Assembly: GCF_964340395.1 (NCBI RefSeq)
Contig: NC_135551.1
Location: 14,777,003-14,841,002 of the forward strand
From: Glandiceps talaboti
Taxonomy: Eukaryota; Hemichordata; Enteropneusta; Spengelidae
Direction of reading: 5' to 3'
Length of the DNA stretch: 64,000 nucleotides
Shown here: piece by piece, positions 1 to 12,449 of the stretch
How positions within the stretch are numbered: position 1 is the stretch's first letter
Layout of the letters: each line of letters begins with the position of its first letter
Program-made: the position numbers and the translations under genes
Notes under the pieces: generated by a model
Databases searched by the model: none
The model's input: the letters and a program-made list of their open reading frames with translations, nothing else
Told to the model about the DNA's origin: nothing

Positions 1-624
1 CATAATGTGTTGTTGTAATCAGTATGCTGCACGCATAGTGATTACAATGTGAATGACCTGTAACAAGCACGTCTACGTGACTTTTGTCACCAGTCGGTTA
101 CTCACAGTCAAACATTGGTGGCGCTCTTACTCCCGGTCGAGCTGGAACAACACAACACTGCACTGTTCGCTTTCTCCTACATTAAAGCAAGCACTTTCGA
201 TTTGATGAGGTATGAAATCCAGGGAGAAAGTTTTTTATGTGAAGATAAATATAACAACGATAAACATCATCACTCACAAGCTGGCTCCTTTGAATTTAGC
301 TATCTATGTAAACGTTTGGAGCATACACACCACAAATATAAAGACATACACATGGTAGACCTGGCAGTGTGTTAAACATTAGAATTTCGAAGATACGCTT
401 TCTCTTTTACTGAAATTACAGAAATGCATTTGTAAAAATAAACCAACCTCAGAATTTGGTATTAAAGTATTATAACTGTATATTAGTCAAAGGTTCTTTG
501 TATTTGGAGCTACACAGCACAAATCACAGTTAGACAGCTTTCGACTGCAATGTTGTCCACTCTGTGATAGATGGCGCTGTTCATTATGATCATGTCAAAT
601 GGTAAGCAGTCGAAATCTTCCAGC
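1..624. other. No gene recognised
   Basis: AT-rich sequence with only short open frames that show no family resemblance, codon bias or splice context. I see nothing functional here. Confidence 0.5.
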
Positions 625-905
625 TTAGGCCTAACAAGAACAATTGTGTGGTTTCGGTTCCGGTCAATTTCAAAATAGATGGGATAGGTAGATTTTTTAT
701 TTTGTTTTTTTTCAAATAATTGTTACTCATTTGTGAGTGTCTAATTCAGGTTGTTATGTTTTCCTATGTTTTTTATATGTGCTCTGTGTTATTCGTTTCT
801 TCTAATCAGATGTACAACCATTAAAGATTGGAAGAACAGCTTTATATTGTTTTTTTTCCTGCTGTAAGAAAGGATATATATTAGGGGAGAAAAGTCGGCG
901 AGTCT

Positions 906-926
906 GTGCGTGTGTGTCTGTGTGTA

Positions 927-972
<46 letters not shown>
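906..972. repeat. (TG)n microsatellite
   Basis: Nearly pure TG/GTGT dinucleotide tract. The antisense open frame with a Thr-His run is only this repeat. Confidence 0.95.
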
Positions 973-973
<1 letters not shown>

Positions 974-1251
974 CTGTATCATCATTTTCTTTTGTTTTAA
1001 ACGGCTGGCTCAATTCAAACGGAATTTGGTACACGTGTTACGCAGGGTAATGGCAAGAACTGACTAGGTCTTGGCGAACATACCATGAATATTAATGAGC
1101 AATTTACGTAATTAATGGTTTTTGGTAATTTGGCTATATACCAAGAATGTGTGGATGACTCACAATAGAAAAGGGGTTCGGAAAATAGCAGTAATAGAAA
1201 TGACAATACAATCAAGTAGTACTAGTACACTGGGAACTCTGTTCTTTATAT

Positions 1252-1344
1252 GCACGCGCACTCCAACTTGTAACTGAAACTTGCATATCACACAGGAATG
1301 CACGCACACTCCAACTTGTAACTGAAACTTACATCACACAAGAA
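1252..1344. repeat. Two-copy 48-bp tandem repeat
   Basis: Two adjacent units starting GCACGC(G/A)CACTCCAACTTG, with only a few differences between them. Confidence 0.8.
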
Positions 1345-1499
1345 ATTTTGATTTGATCGTCTGCCTTATCGTCAGGCTGCGTGCTGATTAGTTGATTATG
1401 TATGACGTATGACTATATAATGAGTTCATCAGAAATGGCAACAATGTTAACAACAACAACAACGTATAACACAAAATATGAACCAATAAATGTAAATCA

Positions 1500-1635
1500 C
1501 GACAGAATGCATACAGCTTCAAATTCAATATAATTTGGTACATACATTTGCTATTATACCAAAGCGCATCTATCCTGAAAATATTGCTTTTAATCTTAAC
1601 AAGTTATCAGCATGTTTTCAGTAATTAGATCTGTA
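1500..1635 (+). repeat. Dispersed monomer of the 147-bp repeat
   Basis: Contains CTTCAAATTCAATATAAT, TTGGTACATACATT and AACCAAAGC-like text in the order seen in the tandem 147-bp array at 20683-21262. A further partial copy of the left end lies near 1090-1145. Diverged, non-coding. Confidence 0.45.
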
Positions 1636-2167
1636 CGTCATAATAAATACAGGCTTTGTTTGTGGTCAGGATATGTTGCCTAAATAAAGTGGTGCGACGA
1701 CGCGAATATTTTTTTTTAATTTCTAATTGTTCATGATTATCTCTGCAGTTGTCTTTACTGAAGTTACTGTAGCAGTTAATGTAGTTTGACTTATTTTGTG
1801 TTTTCTCTGCAGACTGTATTGGTTGGAAAAAACACGGAACAAAAGCAAAGTGGGGGTATTTCAGTGATGCGGTTCAGTCAAACCAGCCCAGCTTCAACTT
1901 CCTGGTCAAATCACCACCTTTCTACCGAAAATTCATTCTGGAGAATTCGCCAAGATAAATCCATACCATCTCTTCTTCGATCAAAATTGAAGACCTTCTC
2001 TCTCTTTTTGTATTTATAAATCTTTCGATACTGAGGGCGAGTTTGCTGCCAGAACGCGTGTGCGTGCATTTATTTATATTAACATTATCAGGACATTGCA
2101 AATGAGATAAATTAAGTAAATGTTGTTACTGTGTTGCAATATTGGGCTCTACTACTCAGTGCTCAAA

Positions 2168-2246
2168 TAAGTACTAAATAACCAAAACGTTTCATTACGG
2201 ATCCTACCATATTCCTGTACAGGCGTGCCCATTCCCATCTATTTTT
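2168..2246 (-). repeat. Interspersed repeat, inverted partner of 5818-5912
   Basis: Read on the - strand it matches 5818-5912 on the + strand, including CCTGTACAGGAATATGGT and an AAACGTTTTG block. The two lie about 3.6 kb apart as an inverted pair. Confidence 0.6.
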
Positions 2247-2805
2247 AAAAGAAAAACTAACTTTCACTGGGACTTCAAAAATCACAGATATAGAGCTAAA
2301 TAAAAAAATATCATTATGTTCGAATGATATAAATAAGCAATCCTAACATTTGTTCTGTATAGATGGGTAAATGTACGTATGTCTGTGTGTATCTGTGAAT
2401 TTGAATAATTTCATTTCAAAAAACCATTACACCTAGGCCTGTTCCACTACATACTTAGATTGATATCACAAAGTCCTTTTAGATTTCTTATAGTTTGACA
2501 CACTTTTTTGCCAATTCAGGGGTATATCATGTACTAATAGCTTACTACAGATAAGATTGTTGCATTTCAGCAATTAGTTTGTGTAGGAACAAAAAAACTC
2601 AAGGTTACCGTTACGGAAGGTATTCATATCAATTTCAATCTTGTTTTAAGTTGATGTCAGTTTCCGCATTCACTATTTCTTCCGAAACTTCACAACTTTC
2701 GCGATTGTATTGGTCTTTTTTCTCGAATACGCATAAAAAGGTTTAGGGTTGGTTAAAAAACTAGGTGGGGTCAGGTAACCGGAACCAAACTATTTTTAGG
2801 CCTTA

Positions 2806-5329
2806 TCGGATGGTGTAGTGTGTATTGCCGAATAACATTATATTATTAAGGGGGATATGTTTATATACAGTCCAGCAAATTCTGCCTTTGTATATTTCAT
2901 AAGCAATCATAATAGACAAACTTTGAAATATTAAACGTTATGTAATTAAATGATGATTTGTTTATCGCAACATCCTCCATTTTAATGTCCTCCATCTTTC
3001 GTTAATTTCTCATCGTTCTTTCTTTGTTTTTGTTGTGTCGGGCCAACAGTTTCACCGTCACACAGGCTTCGCTAAATCACATAGACAATTTGTTAGATCC
3101 TGAAGTCCAATCCCAATATGTGATGCGCCCTCAACTTCTGACGCTAGTTGACAGATTTTGGTTTGTGTTGGAGGAACCGATGATGGCGCACTGTACAAGG
3201 AGATTGGACATCATTTTATTATACGGTTATTCTACAATCAATACAACTAAAAAGTGTTATTTTGTGACCTCAATATCATAGCTATTTCTAAAATATAATG
3301 AACTTTTGTTATCGTCTGTTACCACAACGTCTGTTCACCACACAATGTAGGTCGGAAAACATTAATGCTTGTGCATTCAAAATGTGTTGGTTCTACTAAC
3401 GTGGATTTAAGCACATTTGCGGCAGTATATATGTTCGTGGTGGATGCAGAAAGATTTCGTAATGTGTCTTCTGCTGCCAAAGGGGTTTGAGAACAACTTA
3501 TTTGTATTCTATCCAAGTCATTTAAGTCCTCTGTTGGCGATTTTGTGTTTATACCACCAATACGATCTTTGATTGTCATGAATAAGGTTTGACAACAGAT
3601 TGAGGCTGCTGAAAATTTATACATTCACACAGTAGGTATAAATCAAAGTGCGTTTCGAAGCTAATTGGTAATAAGAAAGAATTGAGGGTCCTGAAATCTC
3701 ACTTTGTTTCGTACGTCATACACAAGTTGTAGTGTCTATAACGATGGTAACAGCATTACAATGTTTATAGCAGACATAACAAATAAAGTCACTTTAAATT
3801 TAATATGTTTGATAACTTTAGGTGTTCATACCTACCTACCTACTGTAAGAGAACTGTCACTGTTGGCTACCAAGTACATAATGAGAGAGTCATTCATTGC
3901 GAAATAGTCGCACAGCAAATGGTGAAGACATTTAGCGAAACAAGTGACACTATGAGAGAGTCTAAAAACAAGAACGCTTGATTTAGTCTAGTAATTAAAA
4001 TACTAACTTGGATAACCCCTTACATACCATAGATTCAAATTATAATGGATTATAGGACAAGTGATTGTGTTTCAGCCGATGACGATGTTCATGGACAACT
4101 AGTATTTTAGGCATTAAACTACTCCGTGGTGATGTATATAGAGATACGTTAATGCTGAACTATACATTCAGACATCATTTATGCGCATGTGTAGATGATC
4201 TGGACCCGGTCGACAGAGGTCGTACAAACAACACAGATCATTTCACATGTGAATATGTTACAATGGTAGTATGGTAGTAACGGTGGTGACGGTAGTGATA
4301 GTGGTTATGCATGAAACGTTTGCGTATGTAATGGGTTGAGGGTAGGGGATCCGAGTGACATTTTGTGCGTAATACCGGAGTGTGTCTGTCCTTCGGTATT
4401 CATACAGGCGTATCCGTTTTGGTTTCGTCACCCTCTAATTATGAAAACGTTACCAGATGTTCTTGTTTGCGTGTTGACAATGATATTTAAAACATACCGG
4501 CGTATATCTGAACCGGTGGTTTGGAAACAATGCAAAATAAGCATCGACGTATTGGACAAATCAGTGCAATGACATTCACATAACTACATCGTTAGTTATC
4601 AAACGCAAACTGGGATATAGAAAGAAGGTGACCGACTCTTTAATGATGACTATTAACATGTCACTTTCAACAACTTTCTGTACTTCCACCAGTTCGGACA
4701 TTTATGGCAGAGGTGTGAAAGAAAACATATCCAACTATTAGATTGTTAAAGTTTCTGCCTTAAATGTATTGTATACACAAACTGTATATACGTGTCACGA
4801 GTCACATATCTAAATTATATCCATTCAGGATATTTTGGTAAATTGTCATCATAAACTCTAAATTGAAGTCTAAAAGCATTTAAACTGTGTACATACAGTG
4901 ACATTCCGTTACGCCTAACAACATAGGTCGTCGACATCTCAACATTGGGTATTTCGGAATTGTTTGTACCAGGTACGATTGAACTGTCAACAAGTTTTAA
5001 TATGACATGATGTGTTAATTTTAGAACTTAATTGTAATATTACACAACTATTGTATGGTCTTTGAGATATGAACTTGTATTACTAATCTAGAGAAGGTGA
5101 TTGGATATTAGATCTCAGATGATGTCCTTAAGAATAGAGATTTGTGTATACTTTGAAATATAGTTAAGTTGGGTTTTTAGCCCATCTGAGGGGAACGGAA
5201 ATTGTTCATGCAATAAAATCAACTAAGTGGTTTGTTTGGCGTTCGTTGAACCAGATACGTATGTTTCGTTCGCGAGTGAGTACTTCCCGTTTGAACATTA
5301 AATATCGATAAACTGCACCGTGACAGTAA
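2806..5329. other. No gene recognised
   Basis: Long AT-rich stretch. Short frames at 3024-3281, 3319-3624 and 4336-4572 lack family signatures. A segment at 3055-3200 recurs at 6335-6440, and a short GGT/GTA-rich imperfect triplet repeat lies near 4261-4300. Nothing else is supported. Confidence 0.45.
3055..3200 (+). repeat. Segmental repeat, paralogue of 6335-6440
   Basis: Shares TTTGTTA(G/C)ATCCTGAAGTCC and a following diverged stretch with 6335-6440. The frame is open in both, but no domain is recognised and the similarity fades quickly, so I treat it as duplicated non-coding DNA. Confidence 0.4.
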
Positions 5330-6155
5330 GCCGATCAACAACGTTTCACACGTATATATCTTTAATACTGAGGAAGCAGTTTTCACTATTTAAACAAACA
5401 CTTCAAGTAGTCCCTTCATGTTAATCATCATCACCTAACAAACTTTAACATGTTGATATATGTTCGTATTCGCGTGTATCCGAGAGTTTATTATACTGAC
5501 ATTTAAAACACTGATGTAAATAAAGTATAATCGACTAAACATGTAGAGATCAATAATAAGTATCTCCCATTCAAAATGAGCAATAACTATCCGCGTGTTA
5601 GTTTCAATTTATGATAGATATTCACTAGTGTAAATGACACGCAAATGTTGCAAACACAAATTGTATTGAATCATTGAATGTCACATCACTGACCTACGTG
5701 GCCGAAACTCAGTATAAATCATTTATCACCAGCCCAATATAAAGCTGTTCATCAAAAGAAGTGTAACCCTCGTCTATCTGTAAAACCTCACCCCTCCTCC
5801 TCCTCCCCGTGTTACCCTTCTTTTAAAAATAGCTGGAAATGGGCGCACCTGTACAGGAATATGGTGGGAAAGAAACGTTTTGAATTGGTTACATTAGTAC
5901 TTCTTAGAGCTGACCTGAGTAATTATATTTTATTATAATAGCATGATTAATATTAAGTATGATAAATGTCTTTCCTTTTTCTATGAAGTAACCACTACAA
6001 TGGATGTTTTCCCATTTCGTGATACAGTATAACTGTTTTGCCGAACATAATGGCACTACGTATGATTAATGGGTGGCACGTCATCTTCACCAGCATGAGA
6101 TATATGACTATTATAACTATTATGCAGTATATGATTTACAAACAGGAAATGTTGG
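5330..6155 (+). repeat. Diverged segmental duplicate of the region upstream of the small secreted gene
   Basis: Blocks such as CATGTTAATCATCATCACC, CCGCGTGTTAG, CAATTTATGA, ATTGAATCATTGAATG and a GATTAATGG...ATGAGATAT stretch recur in the same order at 7175-7870. The second copy ends just before the TATA box of the small secreted-peptide gene; this one has lost any recognisable gene. Confidence 0.45.
5818..5912 (+). repeat. Interspersed repeat, partner of 2168-2246
   Basis: Same family as 2168-2246 in opposite orientation, with CCTGTACAGGAATATGGT shared exactly. Confidence 0.6.
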
Positions 6156-6334
6156 ATCTTTAAACAAATCAATTGTGTAAATCATTTCAATGTTGATATA
6201 ATTTAGACACTGAATGATTTCGATAATGATTTCAAAGAATAGTCATGATTGCATTTAAATTAGTGTATGCAACAATCACTCCTTGACAAACAATTAGTAA
6301 AACTGAGACTGTATATGATTTTCTCACAGTCTTC

Positions 6335-6480
6335 GTTAACTGTCTTTGAATATTTGTTACATCCTGAAGTCCAATCCCCGTATACGATGCGCCTCCAGTT
6401 GACCAGTTTCGCATCGAGTGGTTTAATCGGACGGTACGGCTATTTCACAACCAATAAGACATTTCCACTAATACAGTGTT
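6335..6480 (+). repeat. Segmental repeat, paralogue of 3055-3200
   Basis: See 3055-3200. It carries CATCCTGAAGTCCAATCCC, and similarity is lost after about 80 bases. Confidence 0.4.
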
Positions 6481-7174
6481 AACTAGATTTCACCATTGAA
6501 CGCAAATAAGATATTTTATTGTTCTATCTCAATGTCACAATACCCATATTAGTCCATTAACAGGAAGGTCTAGATCTGGGGCAAAGGTTGCCATACCTTT
6601 TTCTGAAAGGTCCAAATGTGGACACTATGAAAGTGTTTGGTTGACTGTGAAAAGCATTGAAAGTTATAAAAGTTTCAATACTCCATTGTACACAACCTAC
6701 TTTGACTGTATTGTCTGTACGACCGCTGTTGGCGCTGTACAGAGTGTCTACCCATTCACATAAATTGTCTTAAATATGTAGTTAGGTCAAGAAAGGTACA
6801 ACCAGAGTTAATCTATATCTTTCTATATCAACACGCTTAATTCAGATGTCTAGCCCCAGTTCACAATCGTACTACATAAATAAGAACATCCATTGAAACA
6901 CAATCACTTATCTTATATTCCATCATATTTTGAGTCTCAGGTATGTAAGGGGTTATCATGTCATAACTTATTATTTCAATTCTATCTAAAAACACCAAGT
7001 TCGTATTAATTTACTACTCAAGCAGTCTTGTTGTTAGGCTTTCTATGTGATAATGTCATTAGTGTCGCTAAATGCCTTGACCATTTGCCGTATTACTATG
7101 TCACCATCAATACTTCACTTATTTTGTGATGGGGAACCCAAATTTCACTATATGAATAAACATACCCGGTTCTC

Positions 7175-7870
7175 CCTTGATGTTAATCGAATATTTATGT
7201 CGTCAATGGTACACACAGGCATACCATATTACATATTCGCTTTGATTTCATCATCACCTAAAGATTATAACGCTGGTACATCTTTGTGTTTGCGTGTTTA
7301 CAACAAATGTTTATTAAGCTGACATTTGAAATGCAGACTCAAATACGTAATTATCAACTCAACATGTAAAATCAACCATAAAGATCTCCGATATAATGTT
7401 AGTAATAAATTTCCGCGTGTTAGAGTCAATTTATGACAGCATACGCTCCCTGGTAAACGGAACACAAATATTACAAATGCGTATTGAATCATTGAATGAT
7501 ACCATACTGACGGCACTTTGTTGACCTGTCAAACAAACCCCAACGACTTTGATAACACAAAAAAGTTAGAACGTTGAGGCTCCTACTTGAGTACGGAGTC
7601 ACATATATTTGGTCGGTATGACGCCGATCCAAGTGGTTTCAGATTTGCGAGCAATGTATTGGAATAACTAACCAGGTTGTCAACCTTCGTTAACTGACAA
7701 GCCAGCATAGTAGTGTACGTGTGTAATAAACACACATTGTTCATCTTACACATACTAACTTGCTAACATACCGGTACTATAATGATTAATGGTTTACAAT
7801 GGCATGTAATTTTTACCAATATGAGATATTTTTCCATAAATGTATTACTTACATAGCTACGCATTCAAAT
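7175..7870 (+). repeat. Diverged segmental duplicate, promoter-proximal copy
   Basis: Partner of 5330-6155. It runs to within about 45 bases of the TATA box at 7914, so it forms the 5' flank of the small secreted-peptide gene. Confidence 0.45.
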
Positions 7871-7913
7871 TTTACTAGCACGAAGGTGGAGCTGTCGTCA
7901 CGCAAATAGAGTG

Positions 7914-7920
7914 TATATAA
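7914..7920 (+). promoter_or_regulatory. TATA box of the small secreted-peptide gene
   Basis: TATATAA within GAGTGTATATAACGGG, about 25-35 bases before the presumed first exon, which ends in a good splice donor at 8014. The role is inferred from position. Confidence 0.5.
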
Positions 7921-7944
7921 CGGGAGTAATTCATTTCATCTTAT

Positions 7945-8014
7945 TCATAACAAAGTCCGTCAAGAAGATCATCGTCAACTATTGAAGAAGAGAAAAGTAT
8001 ACTCGTTATTTCAG
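7945..8014 (+). other. Presumed 5'UTR exon of the small secreted-peptide gene
   Basis: AG-rich, ATG-free stretch downstream of the TATA box, ending TTTCAG followed by GTATGT (donor at 8015). It would splice to the acceptor TAATTCTAG at 9100-9108, eight bases before the ATG. The start coordinate is approximate. Confidence 0.4.
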
Positions 8015-8309
8015 GTATGTTATCTCTGGTTTATGTGCTATCGCCAGACACCTGATCCTGTATATGTTGTCAATGAGTTTGTCTTTCATTTTTTGTGAAG
8101 TTTTTATATTGACAAAATACTTGTTTGACGTATATGATTAGTATAATTATTTCAGAGTTTGCAATTCATGCAATATATATCATGAACATTATCTCGATTA
8201 GATTTGACAGAAAGTTGTACATTTGTATGTAACGGAAACCACTTGAGTTGAGAGAAATCGTCATCTGGCTCAACAAAAATATTTTCGAGATTAGTATGTT
8301 TTGATATAG

Positions 8310-8565
8310 TTAGGCTATCTTAAGAATACAAACCTCAAATTTAAGACAATATTTACATGTTTGATGTAGTTTTAGTTGTGATGTTTAATATTCAAAAATA
8401 GCAAGTTTTGATAATTAGGCAATTATTTTACAATACAAGCTTTAAATTTCGGATAATTTAGTACTAACATGCATTGATGGTAAAGAAGTGCATATGTCCT
8501 TTAAAGCATGTTGACGTAGCTCATAATCTTAATGATTCGTTTGCATAATTAATTTAACAAAGGCA
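8310..8565 (+). repeat. Diverged copies related to the 147-bp repeat
   Basis: Within the first intron of the small gene. Contains AAGCTTTAAATTTCGGATAATTTAGTAC, CATATGTCCT and GCATAATTAAT-like blocks in the order of the 147-bp monomers at 20683-21262. Confidence 0.4.
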
Positions 8566-9116
8566 ACCGTTTTACAAATAGAAAAGAAAACTGGACTTAA
8601 GAGTTAATATATTTGTTACTACCGTTTCATGCTTTTGCAAAAAGACATGGCATGGAACTTATGAAATCAGAAGCGCTTCTCTTTTTAATAGTATACCCGG
8701 GGTATTGGCATAAATACAATAATTCTAGAGGTCATATATAGCCAATGACGGTTTCAATTAAACGTTTAGTTTGGTTATAGTCTGTAAGTAGGTAGGAGTC
8801 GGCTCATTATAACATGACGCTCATTATGCTAGATGACTTTGATGACGATGTCACACGCTAACAGAGCTGATAGAGTGCCTGGTTAATTGTTGTTTTATAG
8901 TGTATTACTGATTTTATATCCTGATATTGGACTGTGATATTATGAATATTCCAGGGGAAATCTGTCTCTGTAGCTTTGAAAATAATTATGTTTAGTGGAC
9001 TGTATTTGAGAATATATTAACTTGGTATACATTGGTAAGCGTCGAGATTCTAAAAATTAGCACTATAAGTTTTATTATCTAACTCAGTGTCGTTTCATAT
9101 AATTCTAGAATCAATC

Positions 9117-9177
9117 ATGAAGACTCTGTATGTTCTGCTTGCATTATGTGTCGTCGTTGCGGTTGCAGAGAGTGCAG
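9117..9177 (+). CDS. Small secreted Cys-rich peptide, exon with signal peptide
   Basis: The ATG opens a classic signal peptide, MKTLYVLLALCVVVAVAESA, with a basic start, a hydrophobic core and an A-x-S-A-like cleavage region. The exon is preceded by a 3' splice site (TAATTCTAG, ending at 9108) and ends in phase 1 at GCAG followed by GTAAGG. It joins the exon at 12450 across a 3.27-kb intron. The full protein is 82 residues. The exon is too short to stand out as an ORF; it was found from the splice sites and the hydrophobic run. No family is recognised. Secretion is inferred from the leader. Confidence 0.75.
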
Positions 9178-9519
9178 GTAAGGACTCACGTTGTTGAAAC
9201 TAATACATTGTCAATTGCTCAGGAGATAATACTGTCTGCTTATGTGTTTTTTTCCAAGGGATGGATTCTTCATACAGAATCTAGTAATAAGGAAATTACA
9301 GAAACATAATTTCCATACGAAGCTTTCAATTACAAAGTCCCCGTTTTATCTTTGACATTACCCAAAATGAACACCAATGTGATAGCTGTGTTAGGGCTAA
9401 CGTGCAGCGGCTCGGAAGATTGTGTATGATTAGTTCGCTCCTAATTAGTATTTTTTCATGTGTGCGTTGTAGAAAAAATGTACAGTTTTGTCGATATTTA
9501 TCTATTGCCTATCCAGCTA

Positions 9520-9815
9520 TATTGTTACTATACACGCCATCATTTGACTGTTGCTATGGGCGTGGTCTTCGTGCTAGGCATATATGCTTACATTTGTGTA
9601 ATGTTTATTCACTTGCTTATTAAATTCCTGTTGTTATCCTTGCAATATACGCCATCATTTGACTGTTGCTATTGGCCTAGTCCTGTTGCCAGGGATATTT
9701 GCATACAGTTTTGAATATTTACTCACTTGCGAACCAGATGTTATTATTTTGGGAAAATATACTGGCATTCTATTATTGCCAAGGGCGTGGCCGTGGTTGC
9801 CAGGACCAATTAGTC
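9520..9815 (+). repeat. Tandem degenerate repeat in the intron
   Basis: Three unequal units sharing CGCCATCATTTGACTGTTGC, GGGCGTGG or GGCCTAGTC, TTGCCAGGGATAT and TTCACTTGC blocks. It accounts for the short frames at 9402-9862. Confidence 0.6.
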
Positions 9816-10204
9816 TCTTGAGATATAAGTTTTTGACATTCACATTTTTAAACTCAATTTGAATATTGCTGATGACACATGCTTGATATTTTTCATCTAC
9901 ATAGTAACTACCAGCCCCATCTGCATAGTAGCTTTGGAATTAAAGATCTTTGACGAAAAAGTCTCATTTTTAGACCTAATATTCCTGATGTTCCTATTTT
10001 GGTTATTTAACATAATCATTTAAGTCAAATATTTAGAACAGTTTTCTACTTACTATGTCAAATATTTATGGTTATTACTTGTTTCCACTCAATAAAATAA
10101 TTTGTCTTTCATTTTTGTTTCCTCTTTTTCCTTTTTAATAGGCCTGGTTAGGAATAAAAATTTAAAGTTACATAACGGATGTTATCACTTAATTCTAAAA
10201 CTTG

Positions 10205-11060
10205 ATAACCCCCAACCCCCAACCCCCACATATTCAATATTCACATGACAGGTATGTTTTGATTGTGACTCAATGTGGACTGCTTGAAGATCTCGGGTTA
10301 GCACTATCATAAATATAATTATTGACTACACAGGGTAAATATATTCCAAAAGGAGTTTAATAGCATCTTGACAGTGAAAGGTAGGGGGAAGCTTGAGAAG
10401 GGAATATATACATCTCTTACGAGGGGTCCTAGAGGGTCTCCCCATAGAAGCCAAGGAGGTGTTTAACTCTGAAAAATCAATTGTGAGACTATTCGGACAT
10501 TTTCAGAAAATAATTTCAAAGGTTTACAAGACAGCACCAACATGTAAAAAGCAACTACATAGGGTTAAATATTTTTTGAATATAGTTTGATAGCATCTTG
10601 ATAGCCAATATTTAGACTATTCAGACCATTTGATGCAATAACTTGAATCCATGCTTTACAAGACAGCACCATCAAGTATCAGAAACTATTCTTTATAACT
10701 CACACAAGGTTGAAATATGTTCTTAAATGACATCATTATATACATGTAGTAAAGGTCAGCACATCTAATGGTAGTATCATTGGTAGGGGAGATTTGGAGT
10801 TTAAGGCAATTTTAGACTATCTAGGCAACCATTTCACATCTTTAAAAGACAATATCATCTCAAATTAGAATAGGTTGAAAATATTCAAGAAAACTTTAAT
10901 ACTATTATGACAGTAAAAATGTTGTTGGTTCATCTGATTGTTGGTTGAATGCATGAGTGACCTCTGGGGTGAAGGGGTCCTAGGGGTTTTTGCCCCGGCT
11001 GATCTGTAGTTGTTTATTTCTATTAAGGCAATGTTTAGGTAATTCATGGCTTTTCAGGTA
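10205..11060 (+). repeat. Dispersed repeat R2, first copy (intronic)
   Basis: About 850 bp matching 14165-14950 in the same orientation. Shared blocks include AATATTCACATGACA, TCAGTGTGGACTG-like text, AGCATCTTGACAGT, GCTTGAGAAGGGAATAT, and an end with GTTGTTGGT..ATCTGATTGTTGG. The frame at 10393-10590 and its counterpart at 14317-14502 are both short and shifted, so I do not call a gene. A C-rich run of CCCCAAC units lies at 10209-10227. Confidence 0.7.
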
Positions 11061-12449
11061 ATATTTTCAAGCTTCGAAAAGCTGACGTACGTGTAAATGT
11101 AAGTTTTATATGAGTTTCCCTAACATAAAAGAGGCCCGTAACATTGGTATATGGGCATTAATATTGCATGTATATAGTAAAGTCATTGGTATGTTAGAGA
11201 ACTTTAGGTGGTCATACTGAGTGTATAATAGAAATTGGACGCTGATGAGATGTGGTGATTTGTAGTGTCAGTAGACACTACAAACTATTACTACTGTAAA
11301 AGTTAAACTCCAAAAGATTTTCAAATGATTGTGGATCCTTAATGTTTCATTCATGTATCATTCCTACCTTGATGTCGTACGACATCTTGAACTTTTTAAC
11401 ATACATTCATTCAACAGATATTAACAGTTACGTGCAGACCGTCATTTTGACGTAGCATCGTCTGATATAGAACGCCTGGGTTGCTTCGAGGCACATGACT
11501 ATGACACTACGCGCATCTAAACCTCTCTATTACTAAATAATATTACCAGAGTATGCCCGGCCCCTACCCAGGCCGCAGCCGGTAATCATGATGTCGATTT
11601 TCTTCAGTGCTTCAAGACTTGACATGTTTGTGTAGATCTGCAATGTTTAGTGTTACTACACTGTAGTAGTAGAAGTTAATGAAGCAGAATATCAAGGGTG
11701 GGTAATACTTCCATGAAGGAATGGAGATTGCTAGGCTGAGTGCAGTGCAAAGTTACTTATGGGCGGCGTCATCAGAATGTCATTCATACTCTATCAAATC
11801 AAACACAACCTTGCGAGAACAGCTTTGTAAAGTCCTTATTTAGATATCATAATATATCATTTACAATATTTTCTAAGTATTTCATCTAACTTGACGAGTA
11901 TATCTCGAAAATGTTAGCTGTGACTTCCATATCAATATTAGGTATTGTATATAGTCCCAACCCAACTAAACCCTCCAACCCTACCCCTCCCACAACCCCC
12001 ACCCATATTGTCTATGATAATACCATGGTAACCTGCAAATGTTGTGACAAATATATTCCAGGAATATGTGATCAATACTGCTTGCAAATAAAATGACTAA
12101 TTTACATAATTTTTGTTATTTACTAATTAGGTACTGTACTATACCGTCGTTGTCTAATCAGGTGTTGAATATAGTTTAGTGCGTTTTCGGTACACTCATT
12201 AGGTCTTCCACAAACCTATGTAACTACAGTAAGTTGATATACTACCAAAAAGCAATTGGCAACCAGTACTGATCACAGGCGCGCGGTATGCCTCTATTTC
12301 TATCAACAACTTTGAGACGAGCACATTACACAACATAGATCATACATGTCATGTCTTAATCGTTTGGCGAAGTTGAAATAAAGAAGTTTATATGAAAAAA
12401 TTAGGGACAGTGATTTTATATTCAATATAATTATTCTTTACTCTTCCAG

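Larger units (their letters stand above)
625..2805 (+). mobile_element. Dispersed repeat R1, split by about 1.8 kb of inserted DNA
   Basis: The left part (625-848) contains TTAGGCCTAA and TGGTTTCGGTTCCGG. The right part (2641-2805) ends with GTAACCGGAACCAAAC followed by TTTTTAGGCCTTA, roughly the inverted complement of the left end, so the family looks terminal-inverted. The same internal text, uninterrupted, is seen at 56341-56712 and 62476-62847 and partly at 41830-42045. In those copies the stretch ending ...TATATTG runs straight into AAGTTGATGTCAG. Here about 1.8 kb intervenes (849-2640), so this copy looks interrupted. No transposase is seen. Confidence 0.5.

Noticed and set aside
789-1034. 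81-codon frame with a Thr-His run
   Set aside because: Pure product of the (TG)n microsatellite.
1786-2019. Exon after CTGCAG acceptor
   Set aside because: No family, no partner exon, and it lies within the insertion that splits R1.
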